Source of the DNA: Oscillibacter sp.
Lineage (GTDB): Bacteria > Bacillota > Clostridia > Oscillospirales > Oscillospiraceae
Direction: 5' to 3'
Length of the DNA: 37,395 nt
NCBI GenBank assembly: GCA_009773995.1
Contig: VSMY01000004.1
Span: forward strand, 1 to 37,395
In this document: positions 23,035 to 29,096 of the stretch, piece after piece
Layout of the letters: each line of letters starts with the position of its first letter
Position numbering within the stretch: the first letter of the stretch is position 1
The notes under the pieces: model-generated
Databases searched by the model: none
Told to the model about the DNA's origin: nothing
The model's input: only the letters and a program-made list of their open reading frames with translations
Made by a program: the position numbers and the translations under genes

Positions 23035-23121
23035 CTAACACGCTTTTATGGTTAGTATGTAGGCCCAAAAGGCCAGGCATACCAGAAACCGGAGTACCAT
23101 GTACAACCGTCTTCCCCACAC
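23035..23121 (-). CDS. 28-residue hydrophobic peptide, candidate type I toxin, unit 1
   Basis: A GTG-started ORF of 28 codons with ribosome binding site GGGAGGTGA eight bases upstream. The peptide begins MWGRRLYMVLRFLVCLAF and ends LTIKAC: basic N-terminus, one membrane-spanning hydrophobic stretch, Lys-Ala-Cys end. Unit 2 encodes a peptide of the same length with 14 of 28 identical residues, although the DNA between has diverged. This implies selection on the protein. Its own promoter (TTGACA-N17-TAGGAT) lies at 23251-23223, and the stop codon is inside a conserved hairpin. Size, charge and full antisense overlap fit a type I toxin that acts at the membrane. I do not recognise the family, and toxicity is inference. 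Confidence 0.68.
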   Translation of the reverse strand: MWGRRLYMVLRFLVCLAFWAYILTIKAC

Positions 23122-23204
23122 AAGCGTCACCTCCCTTCGATACGATCTCCGGGAAATGAACCACCTCCTTTCTCAGGAGATGGGCCAACCGCCTTTTATG
23201 TAAC

Positions 23205-23246
23205 AGCGTCCTTCTGGTTTTCATCCTACCAGAAGGGGCGCTTTTT
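23205..23246 (+). terminator. Terminator of antisense RNA, unit 1
   Basis: AGCG/CGCT and CCTTCTGGT/ACCAGAAGG pair (23205-23218 with 23228-23242) and run into TTTTT. The loop and stem also contain the -10 box of the opposing mRNA promoter. Confidence 0.88.
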
Positions 23247-23251
23247 GTCAA
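23223..23251 (-). promoter_or_regulatory. Promoter of peptide mRNA, unit 1
   Basis: On the minus strand TTGACA (23251-23246) and TAGGAT (23228-23223) are 17 bp apart. Transcription would start near 23216, giving a leader of about 95 nt before the GTG. Confidence 0.8.
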
Positions 23252-23285
23252 ATTGGGGAACTGCCTCAGGCTTCCCGCCGCGCCC

Positions 23286-23313
23286 TTGACAAAGCGGCTT
23301 TGTTTGGTATAAT
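23286..23313 (+). promoter_or_regulatory. Promoter of antisense RNA, unit 2
   Basis: TTGACA (23286-23291), 16-bp spacer and TATAAT (23308-23313), matching unit 1 in boxes, spacing and the following ACATAGAAGGGCGCTG segment. Confidence 0.85.
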
Positions 23314-23400
23314 AGACATAGAAGGGCGCTGCCACACGGCGGTCAGCCCTTAGTCAATCAGTTTTGAGACCGTTGACCGTTCGGGGCCTAAGCCGAGCGG

Positions 23401-23487
23401 TCAACACGCTTTTATGGTAAGGTAGTGCATCGCCAGCGCCGCGAATACCACGTACCGCAGCAAGACGAGAACCCGCCTTCTCCACAT
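23401..23487 (-). CDS. 28-residue hydrophobic peptide, candidate type I toxin, unit 2
   Basis: An ATG-started ORF of 28 codons. The peptide begins MWRRRVLVLLRYVVFAAL and ends LTIKAC. It shares with unit 1 the Met-Trp start, the Arg pair at 4-5, Leu-Arg at 10-11, Val14, Ala17 and the last six residues. The ribosome binding site GGGGGGTGAGG is part of a potential hairpin with an upstream CTCCC, which could hide it until the RNA is processed, as in known type I toxins. Promoter TTGACA-N17-TAGGAT lies at 23582-23554. Protein-level toxicity has not been shown. Confidence 0.68.
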   Translation of the reverse strand: MWRRRVLVLLRYVVFAALAMHYLTIKAC

Positions 23488-23534
23488 CCGCCTCACCCCC
23501 CTTCTCAGGGAGTGACTGACCGCCTTTTATGTAA

Positions 23535-23577
23535 CAGCGTCCTTCTGGTTTTCATCCTACCAGAACGGGCGCTTTTT
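23535..23577 (+). terminator. Terminator of antisense RNA, unit 2
   Basis: AGCG/CGCT and TTCTGGT/ACCAGAA pair and run into TTTTT. It is the same hairpin as unit 1, with one extra bulge on the 3' side. Confidence 0.85.
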
Positions 23578-23582
23578 GTCAA
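23554..23582 (-). promoter_or_regulatory. Promoter of peptide mRNA, unit 2
   Basis: On the minus strand TTGACA (23582-23577) and TAGGAT (23559-23554) are 17 bp apart, identical in layout to unit 1. Confidence 0.8.
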
Positions 23583-23586
23583 ATGA

Positions 23587-23880
23587 TGGGGCTTTTGCTC
23601 GCCCTGGCGGGCGGGGTGGATTGGATACCAGCGATGGCTGGTTCATCGCACCCCCCATTTTCTCTTTTCATTCCCGAATGAAAAGAGAAAACGGGCCGTG
23701 CACGGTCCAAAAGAGAAAAGCAAGGGGACGCGGTTACGGGGGCGCGGAAGACGTGCCGACGGTTTATTACGCAAGTCTTCCGTCCGCGGCGTAGTGCAAG
23801 CGGGGGTTTTGGTGGGCGATGTAAGGACTGTCCTCCCTTCCTCGCTGCCGCTAAGCTGGCGGTTGCGGAAAGCTTCTGTC
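23587..23880 (+). repeat. Left arm of a ~300-bp inverted repeat
   Basis: This non-coding stretch matches the reverse complement of 24463-24790 over most of its length, by eye at roughly three quarters identity. Shared landmarks in order: GATACCAGCGATGGCTGGTT, a CCCCCC run, a 16-bp hairpin (23658-23673 with 23676-23691), CCGTGCACGG, CCAAAAGAGAAAAG, a TACGCAA segment, GGACTGTCC and CTCGCTGCCGCTAA. The hairpin differs between arms by a paired change (CATTC/GAATG here, CCTTC/GAAGG on the right). Short ORFs in it are not conserved in frame. Confidence 0.8.
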
Positions 23881-24124
23881 ATTGCTCCATAAGTTCCGCC
23901 ATTAGCTGCGCCCCAAAACGAACGCCGGTGTAAAAGGATTCCTCTGCTTGTCGGTCCGCAAGAATGCGGATGCCTGTCTTCAGCTTTTCCGCTGTCTCTT
24001 CATCTACCGCGCGGAGCTGAGCTGCAACCTGCCGCTCCTCTGGCGTCTGTGGAGAATCAATGTTACAGAGCGTCTGATAAGAAAGCGGATCATCGTGGTA
24101 AATAGCACTCAGAATATCTGTCAT
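23879..24124 (-). CDS. DUF6809-like small protein
   Basis: An 81-residue, mostly helical acidic protein. The C-terminal part EESFYTGVRFGAQLMAELMEQ resembles the close of the DUF6809 family of short Clostridial proteins, from memory. The N-terminal MTDILSAIYHDD is also in style. No catalytic motif is visible and the function is unknown. ATG 24124 has AGGAGG at good spacing. The gene shares a 36-bp palindromic operator with the divergent XRE gene, which suggests that the regulator controls it. Its base composition is clearly more AT-rich than the surrounding chromosome, and both genes lie between inverted repeat arms, so transfer as a cassette is likely. Confidence 0.65.
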   Translation of the reverse strand: MTDILSAIYHDDPLSYQTLCNIDSPQTPEERQVAAQLRAVDEETAEKLKTGIRILADRQAEESFYTGVRFGAQLMAELMEQ

Positions 24125-24139
24125 TATAGAATCCTCCTA

Positions 24140-24190
24140 TTGAAATTGTTCCTATAAGTAGAGTATACTCCACTTATAGGAACATGTCAA
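24140..24190. promoter_or_regulatory. Divergent overlapping promoters with a 36-bp operator palindrome
   Basis: The sequence 24148-24183 is a palindrome of 36 bp with a single mismatched pair, running GTTCCTATAAGT to ACTTATAGGAAC around a central TATA. The minus promoter is TTGACA (24190-24185)-N17-TATACT (24167-24162). The plus promoter is TTGAAA (24140-24145)-N18-TATACT (24164-24169). The -10 boxes share the palindrome centre, so only one promoter can be used at a time and a bound dimer blocks both. Confidence 0.85.
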
Positions 24191-24201
24191 GGTGTAATTT
24201 T

Positions 24202-24441
24202 ATGAAAACAACAATTTTACTGAAAGATAGAGTTTATCAGCTGCGAAAGGCTGAGGGGCTGACCCAACAGCAGCTGGGAGAAATCCTGGGGCTTACGCAT
24301 AAATCCATCAGCATGCTGGAAAGCGGTGGGCGCAGTACCACCATTGATAAACTGGTAATTTTAGCGGAGCACTTCCACGTTTCCACGGACTATTTAGTCG
24401 GCATCACCGACGACCCCGCCTGGCGAGGCCCAGAGGAGTAA
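24202..24441 (+). CDS. XRE-family regulator of the inverted-repeat cassette
   Basis: A 79-residue Cro/C1-type HTH protein: DRVYQLRKAEGLTQQQLGEIL near 9-29, recognition helix LTHKSISMLESGGRS near 32-46, closing VSTDYLVGITDD near 66-77. ATG 24202 follows AAGGTG; ATG 24184 lies within the operator and is less likely. It would bind the adjacent 36-bp palindrome and repress itself and the DUF6809-like gene. The coding sequence is AT-richer than flanking genes. The stop codon lies about 20 bases before the right repeat arm. Confidence 0.88.
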   Translation: MKTTILLKDRVYQLRKAEGLTQQQLGEILGLTHKSISMLESGGRSTTIDKLVILAEHFHVSTDYLVGITDDPAWRGPEE

Positions 24442-24462
24442 CCTGACGAGGGTCAATAGGGG

Positions 24463-24790
24463 GACAAGCCACGCATAGCGCCAGGTTAGCGGCAGCGAGG
24501 AGGGCGGGACAGTCCTTGCATCAACAGCCAAAGCCCCCGCTAAATCTACGCCGCGGGCAGGAGTTTTGCGTAACAAACCGTCAGCATCTCTTGCGCGTCT
24601 CTCCGTCCCTCGTCCCCCGCAGGGCGATACTTCCTTTTCTCTTTTGGACCGTGCACGGCCCGTTTTCTCTTTTCCTTCTGGAAGGAAAAGAGAAAATGGG
24701 GGGTGCAATGAACCAGCCATCGCTGGTATCCAGTCCACCCCGCCCGCAAGGGCCGGAAAAAACTCCCCGCCCGCAAGGGCGAGTAAACCC
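24463..24790 (-). repeat. Right arm of a ~300-bp inverted repeat
   Basis: The inverted copy of 23587-23880. It keeps the hairpin TTTTCTCTTTTCCTTC/GAAGGAAAAGAGAAAA (24663-24678 with 24681-24696). It carries an extra direct repeat of 16 bp (24738-24753 and 24765-24780, period 27) in which GCCC-GCAA-GGGC can form a GNRA-loop hairpin. The left arm has only one copy of that unit. No transposase or coding gene lies in the arm; rimO begins 34 bp beyond it. Confidence 0.78.
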
Positions 24791-24823
24791 CTCCCCCGCC
24801 GGGGAAAAGCAAGGAGGCATCTT

Positions 24824-26146
24824 ATGCCCTATAAAGTATATTTCCTCTCCCTTGGCTGCGCCAAGAACCAAGTGAACTGCGAGCAGATGATGTCCCTGGT
24901 CCAGTCCGCCGGCCACGAAATCGTGGCGGACCCCTCCGGGGCCGACGCGGCGGTGGTGAACACCTGCGGCTTCCTGGCCTCCGCCTGTGAGGAGGCCATC
25001 GGCCACATCCTGGACCTGGCGGAGCTGAAACGGGCCGGGGGCCTGAAAAAGATCCTGGTCACCGGCTGCATGGCCCAGCGCTACAAGGAAGACGTGCTGG
25101 AGGAGCTGCCGGAGATCGACGGAATTCTGGGCACCGGCAGCTACGGCGATATCGTACAGGCCCTTGACCAGGTCATGGAAGGGGGCCTCCGGCCCTGCCG
25201 TCTGGGGAACATCCACACGGCCCCTCAGAACGGCCCCCGCATCCTCTCCACGCCGCCCTGGTACGCCTACCTCCGCATCGCCGAGGGCTGCGACAACCAC
25301 TGCGCCTACTGCGTCATTCCCTCCCTCCGGGGGAAGTACCGCAGCCGCCCTATGGGGGAACTGCTGGACGAGGCGGCGGAGCTCAGCGCCGCCGGGGTGA
25401 AGGAGCTGCTGGTCATCGCCCAGGACATCACCCGCTACGGCACGGATTTGAACGGGGAGCACCAGCTGGCCGCCCTCCTCCGGGAGCTCGCCGGGCTGGA
25501 CTTCCACTGGATCCGCCTCCACTACCTCTATCCCGACGAGATCACCGAGGAGCTGATTGAGACCATCGCCTCGGAGCCGAAGATCCTGCCCTACCTGGAC
25601 ATTCCTATCCAGCACTGTAACGACGGCATTTTGAAGGCCATGAACCGCCGGGACACGAAAGAGTCCATCCGAACCCTGTTCAAGACCCTCCGGCAGCGCA
25701 TCCCCGGCCTGGTCCTCCGGACCAGCCTCATTACCGGACTTCCGGGCGAGGGAGAGGCGGAGTTCGAGGAGCTGTGCGATTTCCTCCGGGAACAGAAAAT
25801 TGAGCGGGCCGGGGTTTTCCCCTTCTCCCCGGAGGAAGGGACCCGTGCGGCGAAGATGGAACACGCAGACGCCGAAGAGGCCGCCCGCCGGGCGGAGATC
25901 GCCGTGGACGTGCAGTCCGGCGTGATGGACGAATACAACGAGTCCCTCCTGGGAGAGGAGCGGGAGGTCCTCTGCGAGGGCTTCGACAGCCAGGCCCAGA
26001 TGTTCTACGGCCGGAGCTATGCCGAATCCCCGGAGATTGACGGGCGGATTTGGTTCACGGCGGAGGAAACGCCGGAGCCGGGAGCCTTCGTCACCGTCCG
26101 CCTCACCGGGGTGATGGACGGGGAGCTCACCGGGGAGCGGGTATGA
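24824..26146 (+). CDS. rimO: Ribosomal protein S12 methylthiotransferase RimO
   Basis: A 440-residue radical SAM enzyme that adds a methylthio group to an aspartate of ribosomal protein S12. The N-terminal UPF0004 domain has cluster cysteines C12, C48 and C82 (LGCAKNQVNCE; NTCGFL; TGCMAQ). The radical SAM domain has C156-x3-C160-x2-C163 (GCDNHCAYC) followed by IPSLRGKYRSRP, typical of RimO rather than MiaB. A C-terminal TRAM domain covers about 375-440. The start ATG 24824 is set by AAGGAGG; the longer upstream frame is repeat DNA. It overlaps the Cdd1-like gene by ATGA and leads an operon with pgsA. Confidence 0.95.
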   Translation: MPYKVYFLSLGCAKNQVNCEQMMSLVQSAGHEIVADPSGADAAVVNTCGFLASACEEAIGHILDLAELKRAGGLKKILVTGCMAQRYKEDVLEELPEIDGILGTGSYGDIVQALDQVMEGGLRPCRLGNIHTAPQNGPRILSTPPWYAYLRIAEGCDNHCAYCVIPSLRGKYRSRPMGELLDEAAELSAAGVKELLVIAQDITRYGTDLNGEHQLAALLRELAGLDFHWIRLHYLYPDEITEELIETIASEPKILPYLDIPIQHCNDGILKAMNRRDTKESIRTLFKTLRQRIPGLVLRTSLITGLPGEGEAEFEELCDFLREQKIERAGVFPFSPEEGTRAAKMEHADAEEAARRAEIAVDVQSGVMDEYNESLLGEEREVLCEGFDSQAQMFYGRSYAESPEIDGRIWFTAEETPEPGAFVTVRLTGVMDGELTGERV

Positions 26147-26418
26147 AGAGCCCCCTGACGGAAATCCCCGGCGTGGGGGACCGCATCGCCGCCGTCATGG
26201 AGACCCTGGGCGTCCGGGAGGTCTCGGATCTCCGGGACCGGGACCCGGAGGAGCTGTACCTCCGGGAATGCGCGATGAAGGGCTATCGGGAGGACCGCTG
26301 CGCCCTGTACGTCTGGCGGGCGGCGGTGTACTACGCGGACCACGAGAACCGGGACCCCGAGAAGCTGAAATGGTGGTACTGGAAGGACAAACCCTATCCG
26401 GAGAAGGAGGACCTATGA
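26143..26418 (+). CDS. Cdd1-like helix-hairpin-helix protein
   Basis: A 91-residue protein with an N-terminal HhH motif (LTEIPGVGDRIAAVMETLGV) and a following REVSDLRDRDPEELYLREC segment. The second half is rich in Trp, Tyr and Lys (RAAVYYADH, KLKWWYWKDKPYP). It matches the pathogenicity-locus Cdd1 family (PF11731), from memory, named for a gene beside the C. difficile toxin locus; the function is unknown, presumably nucleic-acid binding. It overlaps rimO upstream and pgsA downstream, each by ATGA, so all three are translationally coupled. Confidence 0.85.
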   Translation: MKSPLTEIPGVGDRIAAVMETLGVREVSDLRDRDPEELYLRECAMKGYREDRCALYVWRAAVYYADHENRDPEKLKWWYWKDKPYPEKEDL

Positions 26419-26999
26419 ATCTGCCCAATAAATTGACCATGCTCCGCATCATCCTGACGCCGGTATTTCTGGCGGTGCTGTACTGGGGCTTCCCCGGCGC
26501 GGACTACGCGGCCCTGGCCATCTTCATCATCGCCAGTATCACGGACCTGCTGGACGGGAAAATCGCCCGGAAGTACAACCTGGTGACGGACTTCGGCAAG
26601 TTCGCCGACCCCCTGGCGGACAAGATCCTGGTGGTGGCGGCTATGCTGTGGTTCGTGGAGCGGGGGCGGATGCCCGCCTGGATGGTGATGATCGTCATCA
26701 CCAGGGAGTTCGCCGTCAGCGGGCTCAGGATGATTGCCTCGGACAACGGGCGGGTGATTGCCGCCGGGTGGTCCGGGAAGGTGAAAACAGCCTCCACCAT
26801 GGTCTGCATCGTGGTGATGCTGCTGATGGGGCCCGTCCTGGAGTCCTACACCCAGGCCCTGACCTCTTTCTCCGCCCCCTTTCCGCCGGTCTATATCGCG
26901 TGGGCCGACCCGGTCTGCTGCTGGGTCATCACCCTGACCACCCTGTACTCCGGCGTGGAGTACTTCGTGAAGAACAAGGACGTGATTCGCTCTGCTTGA
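26415..26999 (+). CDS. pgsA: CDP-diacylglycerol--glycerol-3-phosphate 3-phosphatidyltransferase
   Basis: A 194-residue membrane enzyme with about five to six helices that makes phosphatidylglycerol-phosphate from CDP-diacylglycerol and glycerol-3-phosphate. The CDP-alcohol phosphotransferase motif is complete: D44-x2-D47-G48-x2-A51-R52-x8-G61-x3-D65-x3-D69. The N-terminus MNLPNKLTMLRIILTP is typical of PgsA. ATG 26415 overlaps the stop of the preceding gene and has GAAGGAGG upstream. A terminator follows directly. Confidence 0.95.
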   Translation: MNLPNKLTMLRIILTPVFLAVLYWGFPGADYAALAIFIIASITDLLDGKIARKYNLVTDFGKFADPLADKILVVAAMLWFVERGRMPAWMVMIVITREFAVSGLRMIASDNGRVIAAGWSGKVKTASTMVCIVVMLLMGPVLESYTQALTSFSAPFPPVYIAWADPVCCWVITLTTLYSGVEYFVKNKDVIRSA

Positions 27000-27010
27000 A
27001 CCGTGCGCAA

Positions 27011-27046
27011 AAAGGCCCCGCTGTCAAGAGACAGCGGGGGCCTTTT
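27011..27046. terminator. Bidirectional terminator between pgsA and the dehydrogenase gene
   Basis: A GC stem of 10 bp (27016-27025 with 27030-27039) is extended by AAGG/CCTT beyond a one-base bulge. TTTT follows on the plus strand, and TTTTT on the minus strand at 27013-27009. Confidence 0.88.
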
Positions 27047-27066
27047 CATATCGCTTAATTCGCTGC

Positions 27067-28083
27067 TTAGTTCAGCTTCACGGCCCTGCCCGTTCTCCAC
27101 GCCTCCGTGGTGGCGTAGCCAATGGCCGTGGACTTGGTCCCGTCGTAGACGCTGACGCCGGGGGTCTTCCCCTGCAGCACGCAGTCCACGAACTCCTGGA
27201 CCTCAATGAGGTACGCCTCCTCGAACCGCTCCGGGAAGGAGCCCACGCACTCGGCGCACACGCCGTTTTGGTTGTACAGCCGGGCCTGGTTCTTCTCCGG
27301 CACGGCGGAGATGCGGATGGTCCCTTCGGTGCCCACGATCTCGGTCTCCACGTGGTAGCCGTAGGGAGCCGTCCGGCCCACATGGATCATGCCCATGGCG
27401 CCGTTTTCAAACTTGTACACGGCCACGCCGGTCTCGTCGTCCCCGGCTTCCTTGAACTCCGGGTGCTTGAAGGTGGCGCCCATGGCGTAGACCTCCGTCG
27501 CCTCGCAGCCCAGGAACCAGCGCATGAGATCGATGTCGTGAATCGCCATATCCAGGAAGATGCCGCCGGAGTTCTTGGCGAAGCGGATGGCCCCGTCCAC
27601 AAACGCCTCCGGATCGATGCCCGTGGCCTTCACCAGGTAGGGCGTGCCGATGGCTCCCTCCTCGATCTTCTGCTTGGCGTAGGAGTAGGACTTGTCATAG
27701 CGCCGCATGAAGCCCAGCATGAAGGTGAGCTCCGGGTGGCGCTCCACGGCGGCCTCCGCCTGTTTGCACTGGGCCACGTCCACCCCCAGGGGCTTTTCGG
27801 AGAAGACGTGCTTCCCCGCGTCCAGGGCGGCCTCGATCTGCCAGCAGTGCTCGGAGGAGGTGGTGACGATGACCACCGCGTCGATGTCGGCTTTCGCCAG
27901 CATCTCCTTGTAGTCCGTGTAGACGTCTGTGACGCCCAGCTCGGTTTTGGCGTACTCCAGCTCGGCGGGGACGATGGAACAGGCCGCCGTCAGCTCCGCG
28001 CCGGGAATCTTATAGCGGAGGTTCTGGGCGTGGACCTTGCCCAGGCGGCCAAGGCCCACAATGCCGACTTTTACTTTTTCCAT
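27067..28083 (-). CDS. iolG: Gfo/Idh/MocA oxidoreductase, inositol 2-dehydrogenase-like
   Basis: A 338-residue NAD(P)-dependent dehydrogenase. The Rossmann domain has GIVGLGRLGKVHA (7-19). The catalytic Lys is K97 in SEKPLG, and D178 with H182 in LDMAIHDIDLMRWF form the rest of the active site. These are marks of inositol 2-dehydrogenases, which oxidise myo-inositol to scyllo-inosose. Its TAATG junction with the permease gene places it in one operon with a complete sugar-type ABC importer, so it is probably the first catabolic step for the imported substrate. No other iol gene (iolB, C, D, E) is in the window, so a different polyol or sugar is possible. Confidence 0.85.
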   Translation of the reverse strand: MEKVKVGIVGLGRLGKVHAQNLRYKIPGAELTAACSIVPAELEYAKTELGVTDVYTDYKEMLAKADIDAVVIVTTSSEHCWQIEAALDAGKHVFSEKPLGVDVAQCKQAEAAVERHPELTFMLGFMRRYDKSYSYAKQKIEEGAIGTPYLVKATGIDPEAFVDGAIRFAKNSGGIFLDMAIHDIDLMRWFLGCEATEVYAMGATFKHPEFKEAGDDETGVAVYKFENGAMGMIHVGRTAPYGYHVETEIVGTEGTIRISAVPEKNQARLYNQNGVCAECVGSFPERFEEAYLIEVQEFVDCVLQGKTPGVSVYDGTKSTAIGYATTEAWRTGRAVKLN

Positions 28084-29096
28084 TACTTCGCGACCTTTTC
28101 CTTCTCCTCGGCCTCCTGCTTGGCGGCGGCGGCCATGCGGCGGTTCTTGGCCTCCACGCCGGCCCGGACCACGTCCATGAAGACCGCCAGGATGATGACC
28201 AGGCCCAGGACGATGTTCTGGCCCGCGGAGTCGATGGACAGCATGGTGAAGCCGTTCCGCAGGACCGCGATGATCAGAGCGCCCAGCATGGTGCCCACCA
28301 TGGTGCCCTTGCCGCCCGTGAAGGAGGCTCCGCCGATGATACAGGCCGCGATGGCGTCCGTATCATAGGGCTGGTTGGCGTTGGCTCCGTTGCAGATTCC
28401 GGACCGGCCGATGGAGACGATGCCGCCCAGGGCCGCCATGACGCCGGACATGGTGTAGCAGAAGGTCAGCACGTTGGCCGTGTTGATGCCGGAGAGCCGG
28501 GTGGCCTCCATGTTGCCGCCGGCGCAGTAGATGGACCGGCCCAGGGCCGTGCGGCTGAGGAACAGGTGCATGATGATGTACAGGACGATAACCACCATGA
28601 AGCTGACAGGGAAGCCGCCAACGGTAGCCTTGCCCAGGAACTGGACGGACTCGGGGAAGTTATTGACCATCTGGCTGCCGGTGACCAGCAGGGCCAGGCC
28701 CCAAAGGACGTTCTTCATACCCAGGGTGGACACGAAGGGATGGGGCAGGTGCAGACGGGTCAGCAGGGTGCCGTTGATGAAGCCCACCAGGCCGCCGGCC
28801 ACGATGGCCACTACCATCATCAAGATTCCGCTGGTCACGTTCGCTTTGTTCATGGCGCCCATGACACAGGCGCAGAACACGGCGTTTGCTCCCACGGACA
28901 GGTCGATGCCCGCGGTGATCAGGCAGAGCAGCATGCCCGTCGCCAGGAAGGCGTTGAAGGCCGTCTGCTTCAGGATGCCCATGAGGTTGCTGTAGCTGTA
29001 GAAGTTGGAGTTTGCAACAGACAAAACCACGCACATGATTACCAGGGCCAGCAGGGTTCCCATTTGGAACCCGGACCCGCTCTTTTTCTTAGTCAT
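28083..29096 (-). CDS. Sugar ABC transporter permease (RbsC/MglC type)
   Basis: A 337-residue membrane subunit with about 8-10 helices, of the BPD_transp_2 family. Typical blocks are AGIDLSVGANAVFCACVMGA near 63-82, GSIDGTLL-like GFINGTLLTRLHLPHPFVSTLG near 105-126, and a later GASFTGGKGTMVGTMLGALII near 275-295. It forms the channel for a pentose, hexose or inositol. Its ATG overlaps the ATPase gene by eight bases. Confidence 0.93.
   Translation of the reverse strand: MTKKKSGSGFQMGTLLALVIMCVVLSVANSNFYSYSNLMGILKQTAFNAFLATGMLLCLITAGIDLSVGANAVFCACVMGAMNKANVTSGILMMVVAIVAGGLVGFINGTLLTRLHLPHPFVSTLGMKNVLWGLALLVTGSQMVNNFPESVQFLGKATVGGFPVSFMVVIVLYIIMHLFLSRTALGRSIYCAGGNMEATRLSGINTANVLTFCYTMSGVMAALGGIVSIGRSGICNGANANQPYDTDAIAACIIGGASFTGGKGTMVGTMLGALIIAVLRNGFTMLSIDSAGQNIVLGLVIILAVFMDVVRAGVEAKNRRMAAAAKQEAEEKEKVAK

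Larger units (their letters stand above)
22959..23246 (+). ncRNA. Candidate antisense (antitoxin) RNA, unit 1
   Basis: A predicted transcript of about 288 nt from the TTGACA/TATAAT promoter to the terminator at 23205-23246. It has no convincing plus-strand ORF. Recognisable structure: AAGGGC/GCCCTT pairing at its 5' end (22961-22966 with 22985-22990) and a perfect 9-bp stem GTTAGCCGC/GCGGCTAAC (23007-23015 with 23031-23039). It covers the whole minus-strand 28-codon ORF and its ribosome binding site, so it would pair along the complete mRNA. Unit 2 repeats the layout with diverged sequence. This is inferred from sequence only. Confidence 0.7.
23320..23577 (+). ncRNA. Candidate antisense (antitoxin) RNA, unit 2
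   Basis: A predicted transcript of about 258 nt, colinear with unit 1. The 5' AAGGGC/GCCCTT pairing is kept. The stem that is GTTAGCCGC/GCGGCTAAC in unit 1 is here GTTGACCG/CGGTCAAC (23374-23404 region): both sides changed together, which is direct evidence of a selected RNA structure. It ends at a terminator of the same design. The transcript covers the second 28-codon ORF entirely. Confidence 0.7.

Noticed and set aside
23003..23335. Minus-strand frame of 110 codons across the first antisense module
   Set aside because: It uses a different frame from the conserved 28-codon ORF, runs through the promoter and terminator and is not preserved in the second unit.
22873..23582. Reading the tandem units as riboswitches for downstream genes
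   Set aside because: Each plus-strand RNA ends at its own strong terminator and no plus-strand gene follows within either unit.
23576..23794. Short ORFs inside the inverted repeat arms (also 24546-24812 minus)
   Set aside because: The two arms preserve pieces of the translation in different frames, so the repeat is not conserved as a protein; the hairpin is conserved instead.
24581..25864. Minus-strand frame of 427 codons opposite rimO
   Set aside because: It fuses repeat-arm sequence with the antisense of rimO and has no motif.
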